From assembly GCA_003427395.1 (NCBI GenBank), contig BFEA01001013.1:40993-79987 (forward strand): 38,995 nt of DNA, in the 5' to 3' direction. Both the position numbers and the translations under genes were made by a program. The notes under the pieces are model-generated. The model was given only the letters and a program-made list of their open reading frames with translations, was not told where the DNA came from and did no database searches. Source of the DNA: Chara braunii (Eukaryota; Streptophyta; Charophyceae; Charales; Characeae). Positions 10,565 through 21,709 of this stretch are shown here, piece by piece (positions within the stretch are counted from its first letter, which is position 1; each line of letters starts with the position of its first letter).

Positions 10565-12526
10565 CTTAATTTCAATTTGATAGGTAGTTGCTTTATTTAC
10601 TCGCCATGTGCTAGAGCCAAAGGAGTTAGTTACAATTTCTGCATTTCCTGGTCTGTTTATTTTTACTTAGGTCGATTTCTGCATTTTCTGGGATCATTTA
10701 TTATACTTGGTCTTGTATAAATCTTGGTTGGAGATAGATTATATTTTGAAAGGTGGCGGCTTTGGCGATCCACTCTGTATGAGAGAAATGCTGCGATAGG
10801 TCTACCTTTCTTTAAGCACTGGCTTAGAGATAGACCTAGGCTTGGCTGTCAGGAGAGTCTAGAGTGAGAGTGTGTCATGGGGGTTTGATCTCCATACATT
10901 GACGACCTAGCTTGGACGTTGACCTGTCGCATGATACAGGTCTTCTTTGAACATTCGATTCAGGATTTGGACTAGATTCAGCTTGATCCTACGAGGGTCA
11001 TCTTCTATTATCACTGATAACAGGTCGGTTGGTTGATCGCCGACTTGTCGGCTCACGACACAACTTTGCTTACACTTGCACCTCAAATTGATATGTTTCT
11101 TTGCGGGTTTTAACCAGACTTTTTTTAAATGGCCAGTATAAAGAACTTACGAGATATATGAAAAATTGGATTGTGACTGGGGCTTGACTGTATGAAGCAT
11201 GGTGTGAGTTACAGGGAACAGTAAAGTTGACCACATTGGTGTATGGCAATGTGGCTATTGTGTGTGCCTGTGTTTTATGCAGGTTAGTATTTTGGAGTTT
11301 GGTATACGAGTCTTACTTTGGAGGCAATGAGAATGACAACCATGTGTCGCACGATCTGCATACCTGATGGATTTATGTTTCCCCTTCGTTTACTTTATGG
11401 CGAATTTTGATTTGATATATGATTGTTGGGATGTTTATTTATTTACTTAGTGATTTTGCTTATTGATTTTGATAGTTGGACGTTGTAGTCCGTGACAACC
11501 GTCAGAGTCAAACCCCTTGACTTCTTTCCAGACCCTGGATGATGTAGCTGGTCTCTGGGGCGATAAGAGACGATTGCCACCACAGGTATGAACCTGTGTA
11601 CCACCCACTCTCCGCAGGGTGCAGAAGAGGGTGTGGTTCTCAACCGCACTTAGCGGTTGTCCAACGTCGAGAGATTAACCCTCCAGGCGCGTGTCAGCTG
11701 ACACTTGAGTGTCAAATGCGACCCCTGAGACGAACGGGGACCGCATGAGTATGGGCGCTACATAGTACGCCATCATTGCGACCGCTTGCGTACGCTTGTA
11801 TTTGCGAGTCGATATGAGTAGGCCTCATGCCCGCGCGGTTTTATACGAAGTCTCGCGCGTGACGCCTATTCGATTTCTGCACCAGAGAGTTATGGGATGA
11901 CTACTAAGGGACTAGGAGCATTGTCGCGTCGTTTGTTCTCTGTCGTTTGTTCTCTGTCGTTTGTTCTCTGTCATTCTGTATATGTATGCGTATGTGCGTG
12001 TGTTTTTATTTTTATGTTCTTTATAGTGGTGTGCGTGTGCTGTGTGGGATTTGTCCTAGTCGACTGACGACGAGTCGCGCTTGGGACCTCAACCCCCAAG
12101 ATGTCGGTCCGCGTGCGGGTCCGATAGAGGACGAGAAACGCCCTCGGCTGGTCCACCTTTGCGATTGCAACTGATTAGCTTTTGTACTGTCGACCGGTAG
12201 CTCGGAGGGGATACGCCCACCGAAGGGAGGTGACAACTCCTGTAAGGTGGAGGTAAGTCGTGCCTCGCGTAGGCCCTATCCTGTCGTAGGGGCTCACGAG
12301 AGGTATGGCTGGCGCACTTGGCTGGAGCGGCTTGCGGAAGCTTCATGTATATCCGGGACGAGGATTTACTCCAACTCCTGCGTGACGCGGCCGGGTGGGT
12401 CCCGCGCTGCCCTATGCGGTGTCGGACCGATGCGCTTGACAACACCATGTAAAAATTGACCACCTCATCATTCACTCTGCCGTCGATATGCAAGGGGGTG
12501 AGAAGATCTTTTGCCGCAATTCACAA

Positions 12527-12980
12527 CTAAGAACCACCGAGGATAGAGAGAACAGTGTGAGGCGACACCAAACCTCGTCCAATGTCGTCCAAAACCCGCA
12601 ACCTGGTAGGCGTAGTCGCTGCAACGAATCTTCCCCCGTTTGTTTCACGCGTTGTGGCCCGCGCTGCACAACATCGAGCGAAGAACACGTGGGGCAGTGA
12701 GAAACGGAGTGTCTGAGCATTGTCCTTCATTGCACGATGCTTTGCTAAGTATTGTTCATACATGGCCTGACCCCTACTCAAAGATCGCGGATATGTCCCT
12801 TTCTCTGGGGCAGAAGGGAAAGACACTCCTCAATGGCAATTGCATGCTATTTCTTCCCGATCTCGACATCAACCCCTAATGCCTTTAGCATATCCTTGTG
12901 TTTTGTGGTCAACCGAGTGGCTTTCTGCAATATGTGTTCCGGATATTTCGAGGATATCAGTGCTCGAGATGACCCTACCC
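12527..12980 (-). pseudogene. Decayed exon of unknown gene
   Basis: On the minus strand a strong polypyrimidine tract ending TTGTTGTACAG (12981) is a good 3' splice site. It is followed by an open stretch (ISSKYPEHILQKATRLTTKH) that reaches a single TAG at about 12847 and then continues in frame (HAIAIEECLSLLPQ). Coding character then moves one frame over (RGQAMYEQYLAKHRAMKDN) and runs to 12527. The product is helical, with no domain I recognise. It lies 3' of the ParB-like pseudogene on the same strand and may belong to the same element. Confidence 0.4.
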
Positions 12981-13244
12981 CTGTACAACAAAAGAAAGAC
13001 AAAACAGAAAATGAATACACGTTACCCAACACGAGTCCGACGAAAGTGACAATGTAAAAGAATCACATAACCCACAAGACACAGGACCTCTCCAATGAGA
13101 GAAGTCCGAATTTGCATGGCCATGTGCACGGAGTTGTGTGTGTGCTGCTGGAGAACAATAGGACAAGGGCAATCGAGCTTAAGACCCCGACCTTAACAAA
13201 GGAAAACAACAACAAGCCACAAAAGCGAAACGCTAACATTCCCC

Positions 13245-13340
13245 GAAGCTCGGATTTCGACGGACTTCTTCCCACGGTAGGTGCACAAAGACTAACCATC
13301 TCACGCATCGACATAGGAAGTGCGGATCACGACGGACTTA
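13245..13340 (+). repeat. Two left-flank copies of the 24-bp palindrome
   Basis: 13245-13268 reads GAAGCTCG-GATTTCGA-CGGACTTC and 13317-13340 reads GAAGTGCG-GATCACGA-CGGACTTA. Both match the arms and the GAT spacer start of the family concentrated at 19086-21709. They place the palindrome on the far (3') side of the ParB-like gene too. Confidence 0.75.
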
Positions 13341-14209
13341 AGCCACGGCTCCGTGCATGAAGAGAAAAACCGCCATTCAATTAAGTTGGCCATGTTCTTA
13401 GGCGGGGAGAGTGTACGACGAGGCGTTCATCACTGCTTACCAACTGCTTTATCCCTTCGGTCCTTCGTCGGCGACGTTGGCGCGGGCAAGCCCAACACGT
13501 CGAGAGCTTGAGTGCCGACCCTAGATCTTTTCGGGGACGTGACATGTTGCCGGCCCTCGAGATCGCCATCCCGGCCGCTGGCTAAGGTGACGGTCAGTAT
13601 TGGAGAGGTGGGTGGTGAGAAAATGGTGGTAGAGGGCACGGAAGGTGTGACGTTGTGGCGGTCGTCCGGGACAGGCGCTGCAGACCGTTGCCCGGGCACC
13701 TGCTCGTCGCCGATTATCCCATCGATAACTTCAATGACGCTCAATTGTTGACTTCGTTGAGCCGGGCTCACAACAGCGGAAACCTCATCGCAACAGTCTT
13801 GGAGATCGACTGTAGCTGTCAGCGGTTGAACCTCATAAGCTTTAGGGTCTGCTGATAGGTCACTGACCACCTGCGTCTCCATCTCCATTGTTGTCTCATC
13901 GTCGTCGACGTCAGGCCTCGGATGGCCCGCGTAAAGCTGCCCGAACGAGTCAGACGACTCCTCACAGTCGGCATCCTCCTCATTGCCCAGCGGTTCGTCG
14001 CCTTTAATATCGATATCCCCTTTTTCACCCCCTTCCTCTCTCCTTCCTCCCCTTCTTCCCATTTTCCCCCTTTTTCCCCTCCGTCCCTCCCATATCATTC
14101 ACGAAATTCTCCCAAAACCATGTCGAATCCTGCGGCCCGCTCTTCTGCCCCCACGTGCGTAGCCCCTCCCGTGAGCACGATAATCCTTGCATGTGGAGCC
14201 GTTTCTGAA

Positions 14210-14308
14210 GAACTCCGGATCCGGGCGGACTTCGACTCATTAAGGACAACGTGGTCTCCACTTACGCCCGGTGCCTCAGTCGATGTACCCTGGATTCCGG
14301 CGGACTTC
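14210..14308 (+). repeat. Palindrome copies inside the pseudogene's 3' part
   Basis: 14210-14233 reads GAACTCCG-GATCCGGG-CGGACTTC, three differences from the family's commonest form. A half copy ending ATTCCGG-CGGACTTC lies at 14293-14308. On the gene's strand they encode KSARIRSS and KSAGIQGT, so the repeat has entered coding sequence in frame. Confidence 0.7.
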
Positions 14309-14424
14309 GACGCAGGTCCCTTACTGGACCTGGCAGTCGGCTGTCCAGCAACGTTCTCCCCCCCATCACCGCCACCGCCTTCCCTTGACGCGGCCTCATG
14401 GTGAGGCGAAACCTCAGCCGAAGC

Positions 14425-14756
14425 NNNNNNNNNNNNNNNNNNNNNNNNNNNNNNNNNNNNNNNNNNNNNNNNNNNNNNNNNNNNNNNNNNNNNNNNNNNN
14501 NNNNNNNNNNNNNNNNNNNNNNNNNNNNNNNNNNNNNNNNNNNNNNNNNNNNNNNNNNNNNNNNNNNNNNNNNNNNNNNNNNNNNNNNNNNNNNNNNNNN
14601 NNNNNNNNNNNNNNNNNNNNNNNNNNNNNNNNNNNNNNNNNNNNNNNNNNNNNNNNNNNNNNNNNNNNNNNNNNNNNNNNNNNNNNNNNNNNNNNNNNNN
14701 NNNNNNNNNNNNNNNNNNNNNNNNNNNNNNNNNNNNNNNNNNNNNNNNNNNNNNNN
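14425..14756. other. Assembly gap (332 N)
   Basis: Run of N inside the C-terminal part of the ParB-like pseudogene. Open frames spanning it are unsupported. Confidence 1.
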
Positions 14757-15739
14757 GGCCCGGTCGCAGGGCGAACCTCCCAGTCCACCCGTCCCTTCGA
14801 AGGGCTCGTGTCGCGGTCGTAGAATTCGTCCGAGAGTTCCAACCACTACTTGTCCTGAAGTTCTTGAAACAAAAGCTCAGCAGTGGAATCGATGGCCGAG
14901 TCAGCGGGTTGAAGGTTGGGATGTGCAGACCTCACTCTGTCGACCACCGAAATCCTCGCGAGTTCCAGGTACTCGGCCTTGGACTGGCGCGGGTATGGCT
15001 CCCACAACCCTTGGTCGTTGATGAGCGCCATGATCCATTCGCCCTTCTGGATTGCCGGCTGGATAGTTCCCGGGTGCCATATCATGTCTGGCCCCCGTCC
15101 GCCTCGCTCGATCGAGTGTGGTCGAGCCCTTCGAAGTGAACGGTATCATCCTTGCGAGAAGGATGATGCAGCGGAACCGAACTCCCGGGACAACGGAGGC
15201 GGGGCGGCAGGCCGAGGCGTCAGTCTCGCCGCCAGCTTACTCGGGGTCTTACTCGGGGTGAACGTGAGCACAGGCGACGCTTGGGTGGCCTGGCTTGTTG
15301 AGGGACCGGCCGACGAGGGGCCTGGGGCATGAAACACCGGAGCAGGATGGTAATCGATGTTGATGTCCTCGCTGTTGCTGTCCTCCTCCGGGGTAGCAGT
15401 GTCGAAAACAACGCCTGTCTCCGCCTCGTCGTCCGTGGAGATCAAGGCACCATAACTCTCGAGCTTCAACACCTACTCGGGCTCGACGAAGTACAAACAC
15501 TCCAGTCGGTCGAGGAAGTTCTTTGCGTTCTTGCGTGAGGCATCGTGGTAGTTGTCCAGCAATGCCAACATGTGTTCCTTGCGGCACATGTACTCAGCGT
15601 CATTGTCCCTCTTGGGCCGCGTTTCCAAAAAGAGGAGCTCGTAGATCCTGTTCCTGTTCCGCTCGCTCAACGTGAACCACATGTCCGTAGACGGTTCCCA
15701 AACGCGTGTTGGTTTTTCGCTCCTCGAAACGAACTCGCA

Positions 15740-16420
15740 GCGGCTGGCTCCAGAGTTGACCTCGCTTTTGAGGAAGTCCAACGTGTATTGCAGCAACTCA
15801 GAATTCCCTTCCAGCGCGACCACGTGTCGGCCACTCTTCAAAACCTCCCACACGATTCGCGCGTGCGGCTTACCGAGAAACATGACGCCCTCCTCCTTCT
15901 TGCATACAAATTCCAGCAGATGGGTCAATTGTGTGTGGTTTCGCTCCATGTCCTTGTAGACCTTCCTGTCAACTCCAGGCATGGCCGACGGCCACTCGCA
16001 AGGGTCGAAGGGAGTCTCCGATATGTCTGTCGGGGTCACTTTCTGATGTACCCCTACAGCCGCAACGTCACCTGCCGACAACCTACCATCGTAGACGAGA
16101 CAAGTATTCTCCCGCAAATCATCACCTTTCAAGAGAATGTACACGCGGTCGTCAGCCGAGTACAAGTTGTTCCCCACTGAAAAACTTTTCTTCTGCTGCG
16201 TCCTCTTGACCCACTTCCCTGCCATTGCCTTCACAACGGGCAGATGGCGCACGCTGGTCATGAATTTGTAGTCCCACTGCCGAGGGACGAAAGCGAAGAC
16301 CGTCCAGTGAGACCGAAACAATTGCTCTAGGAGGGAATTCAAACTCTCGAAAGCTTTCGGCGTCCAGTGTTTGAAGTCCACCGGCTCACACAGATCGAGA
16401 ACGCACGTGTGGCATTTGGT
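15740..16420 (-). other. Divergent N6/N4-type methyltransferase-like domain
   Basis: The order matches phage and bacterial amino-methyltransferases with motif IV first and motif I last. A strand ending LDLCEP stands where DPPY is expected. Next are FRSHWTVFAFVPRQW, a GKWVKR block and DDRVYILLKG, resembling the W-x-K and return strands. Then come an ERNHTQLTHLLEFV helix (position of the HPTxKP helix) and VMFLGKPHARIVWEVL followed by SGRHVVALEGN (about 15886-15803), corresponding to the DPFxGSGT and GxE segments. Catalytic DPPY and the FxGxG glycines are not conserved, so activity is doubtful; a structural or binding role is possible. Confidence 0.5.
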
Positions 16421-17619
16421 GGTCCCAACCGCTTTCTCCAACTCCGTGACCCTCATCTGCGCCTCCAGAGGGTCAAAGCCAAAGGGGAAGATCGATGCCA
16501 CGTCCCCCGAGTCTTTCTACAGAACGTGCACCATGCCTTCGGCATGCGCGACCTCCATGCTCTTCGCCCTACTGCCGGTCAGCACGGAAAGGACCTTGTT
16601 CTTCCAGTCGACGGACAACTTCTTGTTGAGGGCGAATTTTTTCGTCGCCTTGATCGTTTTGTCATCCTCGCACCCTGTGTACGGCGGACAATCCTCGAAC
16701 AACGAGGCGTCACCGACGAGCTTCCTGCTCCCGTCCCACAACACGGCATCCATTCCCTGCTTCTCGAACTCCACCAAAATCGCCTCCTGCTTCTTCAGAA
16801 AGGTATAAGCACGTGTCCAGTCCGTATCTGCCCACTTCTCGTACACAAACTGATTGTAGTTCCACGATCGCACCAAGATGAGATCGCACTTCAGCAGGTG
16901 TACTCCCAGCCTCCCTTGCTTCGCCAATGAAGCGGAGCCTGTTTGCACCCACACAACCTCGCAGTTGAGGACCTTCTTGAGCAACCTACATTTCTCGTTG
17001 TCGGTAAGGGCTTCCATGCTCTTCCAGCAATGCGGATCCGGCTCGGTGACCTGGACAAACCAATCGCCAGGCTCTTTCTCCTTCTTTCCTTTCTTTTGGG
17101 GCGCCTCGACGGGGACGTTGTAGACCACCTCCTTTTGCCCCAACTTCCCGTTTTCGATGTGGCTAACGTCGGGCCTGATGTCCTTCACTTTCCCTTTCTT
17201 TGTGATCCACTTCGCCCCCTCGGGTGCCAAAGTCTCTCTGTCTTCCATTTCTCGAAGGATTCCATACCCAGTTCCCACACGCTTTTTCCAGCCATCACCA
17301 ACGGAAAATAAGAGCGAAGGGCAGCGTTCTGCTTCTTAATATTGTCCTCGCCCTTCTCATCAGCGATAATCCACAAGTGGTAGTAAGGCGTCTTGTGAAG
17401 CTCCTGTGCACAAAACTCACGCCATTTCTGCACCCGAGCTTGTTTTTCGTTGGGGTTCCCCATAACAGCCTTTGGGAAGCCCTTTTCCTTCGACAGGCAC
17501 CGAATGTCCTTCATTGACAGTTTCAGCTGTCGAGGAGGCGCCTTCAAGTCCTTCTTGTTGTCCTCCGAGCTGACCAGAAAATACCCTTCGAACTTCTTGT
17601 CTGAGAAGTAAACCATACG

Positions 17620-18036
17620 TGCAGGCCACCTCTCTAAGTTGTACCTCAATGCGACATTGGTGCCAAGCAACGCATTGGCTGCAGCCGACTAGTGGTGGCC
17701 TGAAATAACGTAATAATAGTATTGGCCTGCGAGCTCGTCCTTCCAGTCCTCTGGCTTCAGACGATCCGCCCGTACGCCCGACTTTGGTTTCTCCAGCCCG
17801 AGTGGCGCCAGCTTTAGGGTAGGCAACTCGTACGTCTTCTCGGCTTGCGAGAAGGCCATCCTCATCGCATCAATGATAAGCTGCGTGTGCACGGGATCCA
17901 GCGACCGTTGGTTGTAGGACGCTTCCCAATCACCGATATCGACGACCAGCGACGGACTAATGAAGAACTTCCGCTTTGTCAGCACGCCGTATATCTGTTC
18001 GAGGAAGTACGAGGTGTCGATGTCGATGGGACCCTT
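17620..18036 (-). other. ParB/sulfiredoxin-like domain within the pseudogene
   Basis: The segment has the ParB N-terminal pattern. An Arg-containing NQRSLDPVHTQLIIDAM lies where the family has N-x-R followed by a helix. Next comes a Pro-Thr-Leu beta strand (YELPTLKLAPL), then a strand into the family's G-x-H/R turn (YYYYVISGHH), followed by an Ala-rich helix (SAAANALLG). The TAG at 17689 falls just after GHH. ParB domains bind short palindromic DNA and some are CTPases or nucleases; I cannot tell which activity, if any, applies. Confidence 0.6.
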
Positions 18037-19085
18037 CGCCTCGAGAGCACCCGCCTGAGGCTGTTTCTGCACCGACGCCGGGCGTTTCCAACCCGATGTG
18101 CCCTCTTGCCCCTCAACTCCCTTCCTTTCCCCCCCCGTCGTCTGGGGGGTCCTTGCCTTATGTTTCTTTGCAGAACCCGCACCCTCTTCCCGAGGACCTC
18201 GCCTTCTCTTATGCGCAGGTTGCTGTACGCCCTCCTCTTCCCCCCTGGTTGATGTCGACGGCCAGTCGTGAACCGGGGTGTGTCCTTCCCCCCCAGGAAT
18301 ACTCAAGACAGACCGGTCTCCCCGCCTAGGTGGCGAAGGCCGCGTCTACTCCAGTTCTTCGTCATCGCTGTCGTCGAAGCGACTACGGGGCTCGCTCCAG
18401 TGGAGTCGGGAAGAAGGACCGGAACCCAAATCTCCCCCTTCCATGGGAGCACCGCTGGATTCGAAGCCGGTGTACAGGTTCCTCCAGATCGATGTTCCTC
18501 TGCTCCACCAAGTCAAAAAACTCCTGTGCCGAAAGAACATCTCCCACTGCGAGATCTTGGTAGAAAGGGGTCTTCACAACCCCCACCCCAAACCCCTGGA
18601 ACAGGTCGAAAGACAAAACCGCCCCTTTGGAATTGGCAATAACGTCGCCCTTCGAACTGTTAACAATGTGCAACTTATAATGTTGCGTGTTTTCCTTTTT
18701 AGTAGGGGGTGCCATCCAGCCACCGCCCCAAGAACTCTACGCCTTTTTTTGTCTTCGAGGAATATAACAGAACCCCATGGAGGTTTGGTCGGCTGGGACT
18801 CATCCCCGCAGCACCAATCGACGAACCATTTGGTATGCACATGATAGGACCACGATTTGGAGGTCCGTGATTCCCTCCCCGAGGTACCGGTCGGCTGCTC
18901 CTCGCCCCTTGACGTCGACATTGTGTCTGCATCGGTCCAAGATACCAAAACAACCCAACACACGGAAGACATAAATTACCCACCCAGTACAGAGCTCCGT
19001 TTTTCGCAGACCCACATTCCACGCACCACCATAGCACATCAACGGTATCGGCCCCCAAATCAACATCGAAAAGAGGCACCTGTAT

Positions 19086-21709
19086 GAAGTTCGGATCTCG
19101 GCGAACTAAACGAATTTGCAAGCAATTGGCGCGGGCTGATAACGGCATCCGATGATAAAGAGAGTCACTGAGAGTGAGACGTTTTGTTGACTGTTGGACT
19201 CTGCAGTTCACATGCCCCGACCCAACAAGAAGGCACACCGAACGTGTACCAACATCACACAAACATGAGAATGGACTACACGAACATACGACAAGTTCGC
19301 CGACATCCGCACTTCTTCACGTCGTGGTCAGGCTTGTGCGAAATCCGGAGATGGGCGAACTAGACGAAATCGACGGTAGTTCTTCACATCCTGTTCACTC
19401 ACACCTAGTCCGCCGGTATCCACACTTGTTCAGATTCATCTTCAGCCTTCATGTGAAGTTCGGATGCTAGCGAACTTGATGAATTCGCCGGGCAACATCG
19501 TTGACGGATAACGGCGTGAGACCGCCAGAGTCCGCCTCTTTGACCCCCAACCCCCAGCACAAGGCCCACCAAACTTGCCCCAGTTGTGTTTGAGCATTGC
19601 GAACAACTGATAACTTGCAGGAACTGGAGGGGAATTTTGTTTGTGGAGTGTGAAACTCTGCTCAAAACAGATTCAGGTCCAACAGACGGCCCACCAAAAT
19701 CACCCCAGTTGCGTTTCAGCATCGTGAACGACTACCCAAACAACTAATAACATGTGGGAACTAGACGGGAATTTTGTTTGTGGAGTGCGAAACTCTGCTC
19801 AAAACAGATCCAGATCCAACAAGAAGGCCCACCAAACTCGCCCCAGTTGTGTTTCAGCATCGCGAATGACTGCCCGAACAACTGATAACCTCTGGGAACT
19901 GGAGGGGAATTCTGTTTGTGGCGTGCGAAACTCTGCTCAAAACAGATTCAGGTCCAACAAGAAGGTCCACCAAACTCGCCCGAGTTGTGTTTCAGCATCG
20001 CGAACGACTGCCTGAACAACTGTTAACCTGCGGGAGCTGGAGGGGAATTTTATTTGTAGAGTGTGAAACTATGCTCAAAACAGATTCAAATCCAACAAGA
20101 AGGTCAGCCAAACTCGCCCCAATTGCATTTGAGCATCGCCGAAGAATTCCCTAGCAACCGACCACCATGTCCCGTGAGAGTGCTTTCGGCAGTCCGCAAA
20201 GATAGCCGTCGACGGTTTGGCACTTCTTGTAGGTGGTCGGGCGACAAACACATCGGAACTGAAGCCGTTCGGCACCCCGGCGTCTGCTTCATTGGCGAGA
20301 CGAGAATTTTTGAAGTCCGGATTCCGGCGGACTTAGATTGTCGGTCTGTGGAACGGGAATCGCAGGGTGACGCTGTTCGAAGCTCACGCCGCCCTGGCAA
20401 CGGAACCGCCGTCGTCAGAGTCCACCCGCCAAGCAGCACACCTTCGTGGGCCGAACTTCACATGTCCACCACCATTGGCAACGGATGAAGTTCGGATGCC
20501 GGAGGACTTGTCGGTACTCCTGGGGGCTCGTCAACAGTTATCCTTTTTCACCAAACTCCACATGTTCACTCCGGACTTGTTCGGGTGCCAGGGAACTTCA
20601 TGTTTCCACATAACCACCACTGCAACTAGGGGCTTCCTGGTCCAACATGGAAGGGGAGAACAACACAAGTTCGCTGACATCCGAACTTCATGTTTTCTGT
20701 GCGGGTACCGATCGAAGAAGTCCGCCCGCATCCGAACTTCAATGACTGCCTTACTCTGCATCCAAACTTCTATGACTGGCCTACTATGCTGCTAAACAGT
20801 TGTCGATTGTCGGTATCCGAAGTAGAATCATTGCCGAAACATTGCGAAGGTGCGGCAAGGGTGCAGGCTAACTGGACGAATTGGATGGTCGTGGACCTGA
20901 TGTTCTTTTGCATCAGAGCCTCACACATTGTCGATCTGGGGCAAGTGTGGTAGTCCGTCGGCATCCGAATCATTAGACTGCACCCTTGTCTCTGCAGTTG
21001 CACTGCTTAGACACGATTCAAGTTCGGATAACTGCAAACGACAACAATCCAGCAACGATGGAGGCCAATCATTGAAGTTCGGATGAGCCTTCTTCAGTTC
21101 GCCCCCGCAACCGGAGTGGGAAGTGAGGATGCAACGCACACCAGTCTTTGAAGTTCGGATGGGGGTGGACTACTTAAGTTAGACCTGGCAGACAAACCAC
21201 GTAGTTCGGATTCCGGCGAGTTTTTTTGTCCTCCCCTCCCGTGCTAGAGCAGGAAGACCCTATTGCCAATGGTGGTGAATATATGAAGTTCGGATGCGGA
21301 CGAACTACAAATATTCAGCAGCAAAGCAGCCCGATCCTTGAAGTTCGGATGCGGGCGGACTTCTCCACTCATTCCCCACAGCCGGAATGCGAAGTTTGGA
21401 CGCAGAGTTGGCCAATCACTGAAGTTCGGATGCGGGCGAACTTCTTCAGTCAGCCCACACAGACAAAACGTGAAGTTCGGATGCTCGCGAAGTTCTTTTG
21501 TCCTCCACTCCCGTCCTGGACCAGGAAGACCCTGGTTCCAACGGGGGTTGTGTGAAAACGAAAACTTCCCTGGTATCCGAACTTCAAATGCTGGTGAGAT
21601 AGGATAACTGCCAACGAGCTACCAAGAGGACCGCCAGGACCGCCGTCGTCTGAACTTCATCCGTTGCCAATGGTGGTTGATATGCGAAGTTCGAATGTCG
21701 GTGGACTTC
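19086..21709. repeat. Dispersed 24-bp palindrome array (GAAGTTCG-N8-CGAACTTC)
   Basis: Clear copies start at 19086, 19293(-), 19407(-), 19455, 20312, 20487, 20667(-), 20717(-), 21150, 21201, 21285, 21340, 21421, 21472, 21563(-) and 21686. Weaker or half copies are near 19340, 20574, 20758, 21020, 21074, 21391 and 21642. The copy at 21421 has perfect arms. The spacer is asymmetric, usually GATGCGGG or similar, giving each copy a direction, and most point rightward. Arms co-vary: GAAGTTCG goes with CGAACTTC, GAAGTCCG with CGGACTT. Spacing is irregular and intervening DNA is unrelated, so this is not a tandem satellite. The array covers the region just upstream of the ParB-like gene's start (18921, minus). 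Confidence 0.9.
19545..20155. repeat. 138-bp tandem repeat, about 4.5 units
   Basis: The marker GGAATTTTGTTTGTGG and close variants occur at 19631, 19768, 19906 and 20044, a period of 137-138 bp. Each unit also has CTCAAAACAGAT and CACCAAACTCGCCC. The period is a multiple of three, so long open frames arise; I do not call a gene. It sits in the palindrome array but lacks the palindrome itself. Confidence 0.9.

Larger units (their letters stand above)
8751..12441 (+). mobile_element. LTR retrotransposon long terminal repeat, copy A
   Basis: This is colinear with copies B (24299) and C (38364). Shared blocks are the GGCCC-CTCnCGCnAGTCTGAG start region, the ACCGATTGCGGGAGCT block (about 9007 here, 24543 and 38585), an AT-rich middle with GGAGTTAGTT, and a GC-rich last 950 bp. 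That last part includes CCACCCACTCTCCGCAGGGT and CCTATCCTGTCGTAGGGG. The chosen ends, TG at 8751 and ACA at 12441, follow from alignment to copy B. The 5' end is less certain because copy A has diverged there. No primer-binding site follows 12441, so this is a 3' LTR or a solo LTR. No target-site duplication is obvious. It contains a hairpin series (9316-9912) and an insertion (9977-10564). Confidence 0.75.
13430..18921 (-). pseudogene. ParB/Srx-like plus amino-methyltransferase-like fusion, degenerate
   Basis: Coding-like sequence runs on the minus strand from ATG 18921 (MSTSRGEEQP) to tandem TGA stops at 13430, about 1,800 codons including a 332-bp gap. Order: a Trp/Cys-containing N-terminus (WSYHVHTKWFVDWCC); a conserved-looking block (YKLHIVNSSKGDVIANSKG); a Pro/Arg/Lys-rich linker; a ParB-like domain; a charged middle region; a methyltransferase-like domain; then an acidic Ser/Pro-rich tail. 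Lesions: frameshifts near 18720, 18490 and 17245, another in the purine-rich stretch 14030-14090, TAG at 18346, 17689, 16517, 15473 and 14846, and TGA at 15146. Flanking residues read straight across each stop, so these look like point changes in one gene. ParB-methyltransferase fusions are known in bacterial and phage modification genes; a eukaryotic element-borne version is inference. This copy is probably dead unless UAG is read through. Confidence 0.6.

Noticed and set aside
14262-15021. Open frames spanning 14425-14756 on both strands
   Set aside because: They cross 332 N, so their middles are undefined. Only the minus-strand frame supported on both sides of the gap is used.
14846-18346. 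Reassigned genetic code with UAG as Gln
   Set aside because: Some TAGs fit Gln, but frameshifts, a TGA and clearly decayed neighbours favour pseudogenes with C-to-T decay; kept only as an alternative.
19752-21607. Series of plus-strand open frames between 19752 and 21607
   Set aside because: They follow the 138-bp repeat and the palindromes (recurring peptides such as KFGCGRTS and EVRMRADF are translated palindromes) and show no independent coding character.
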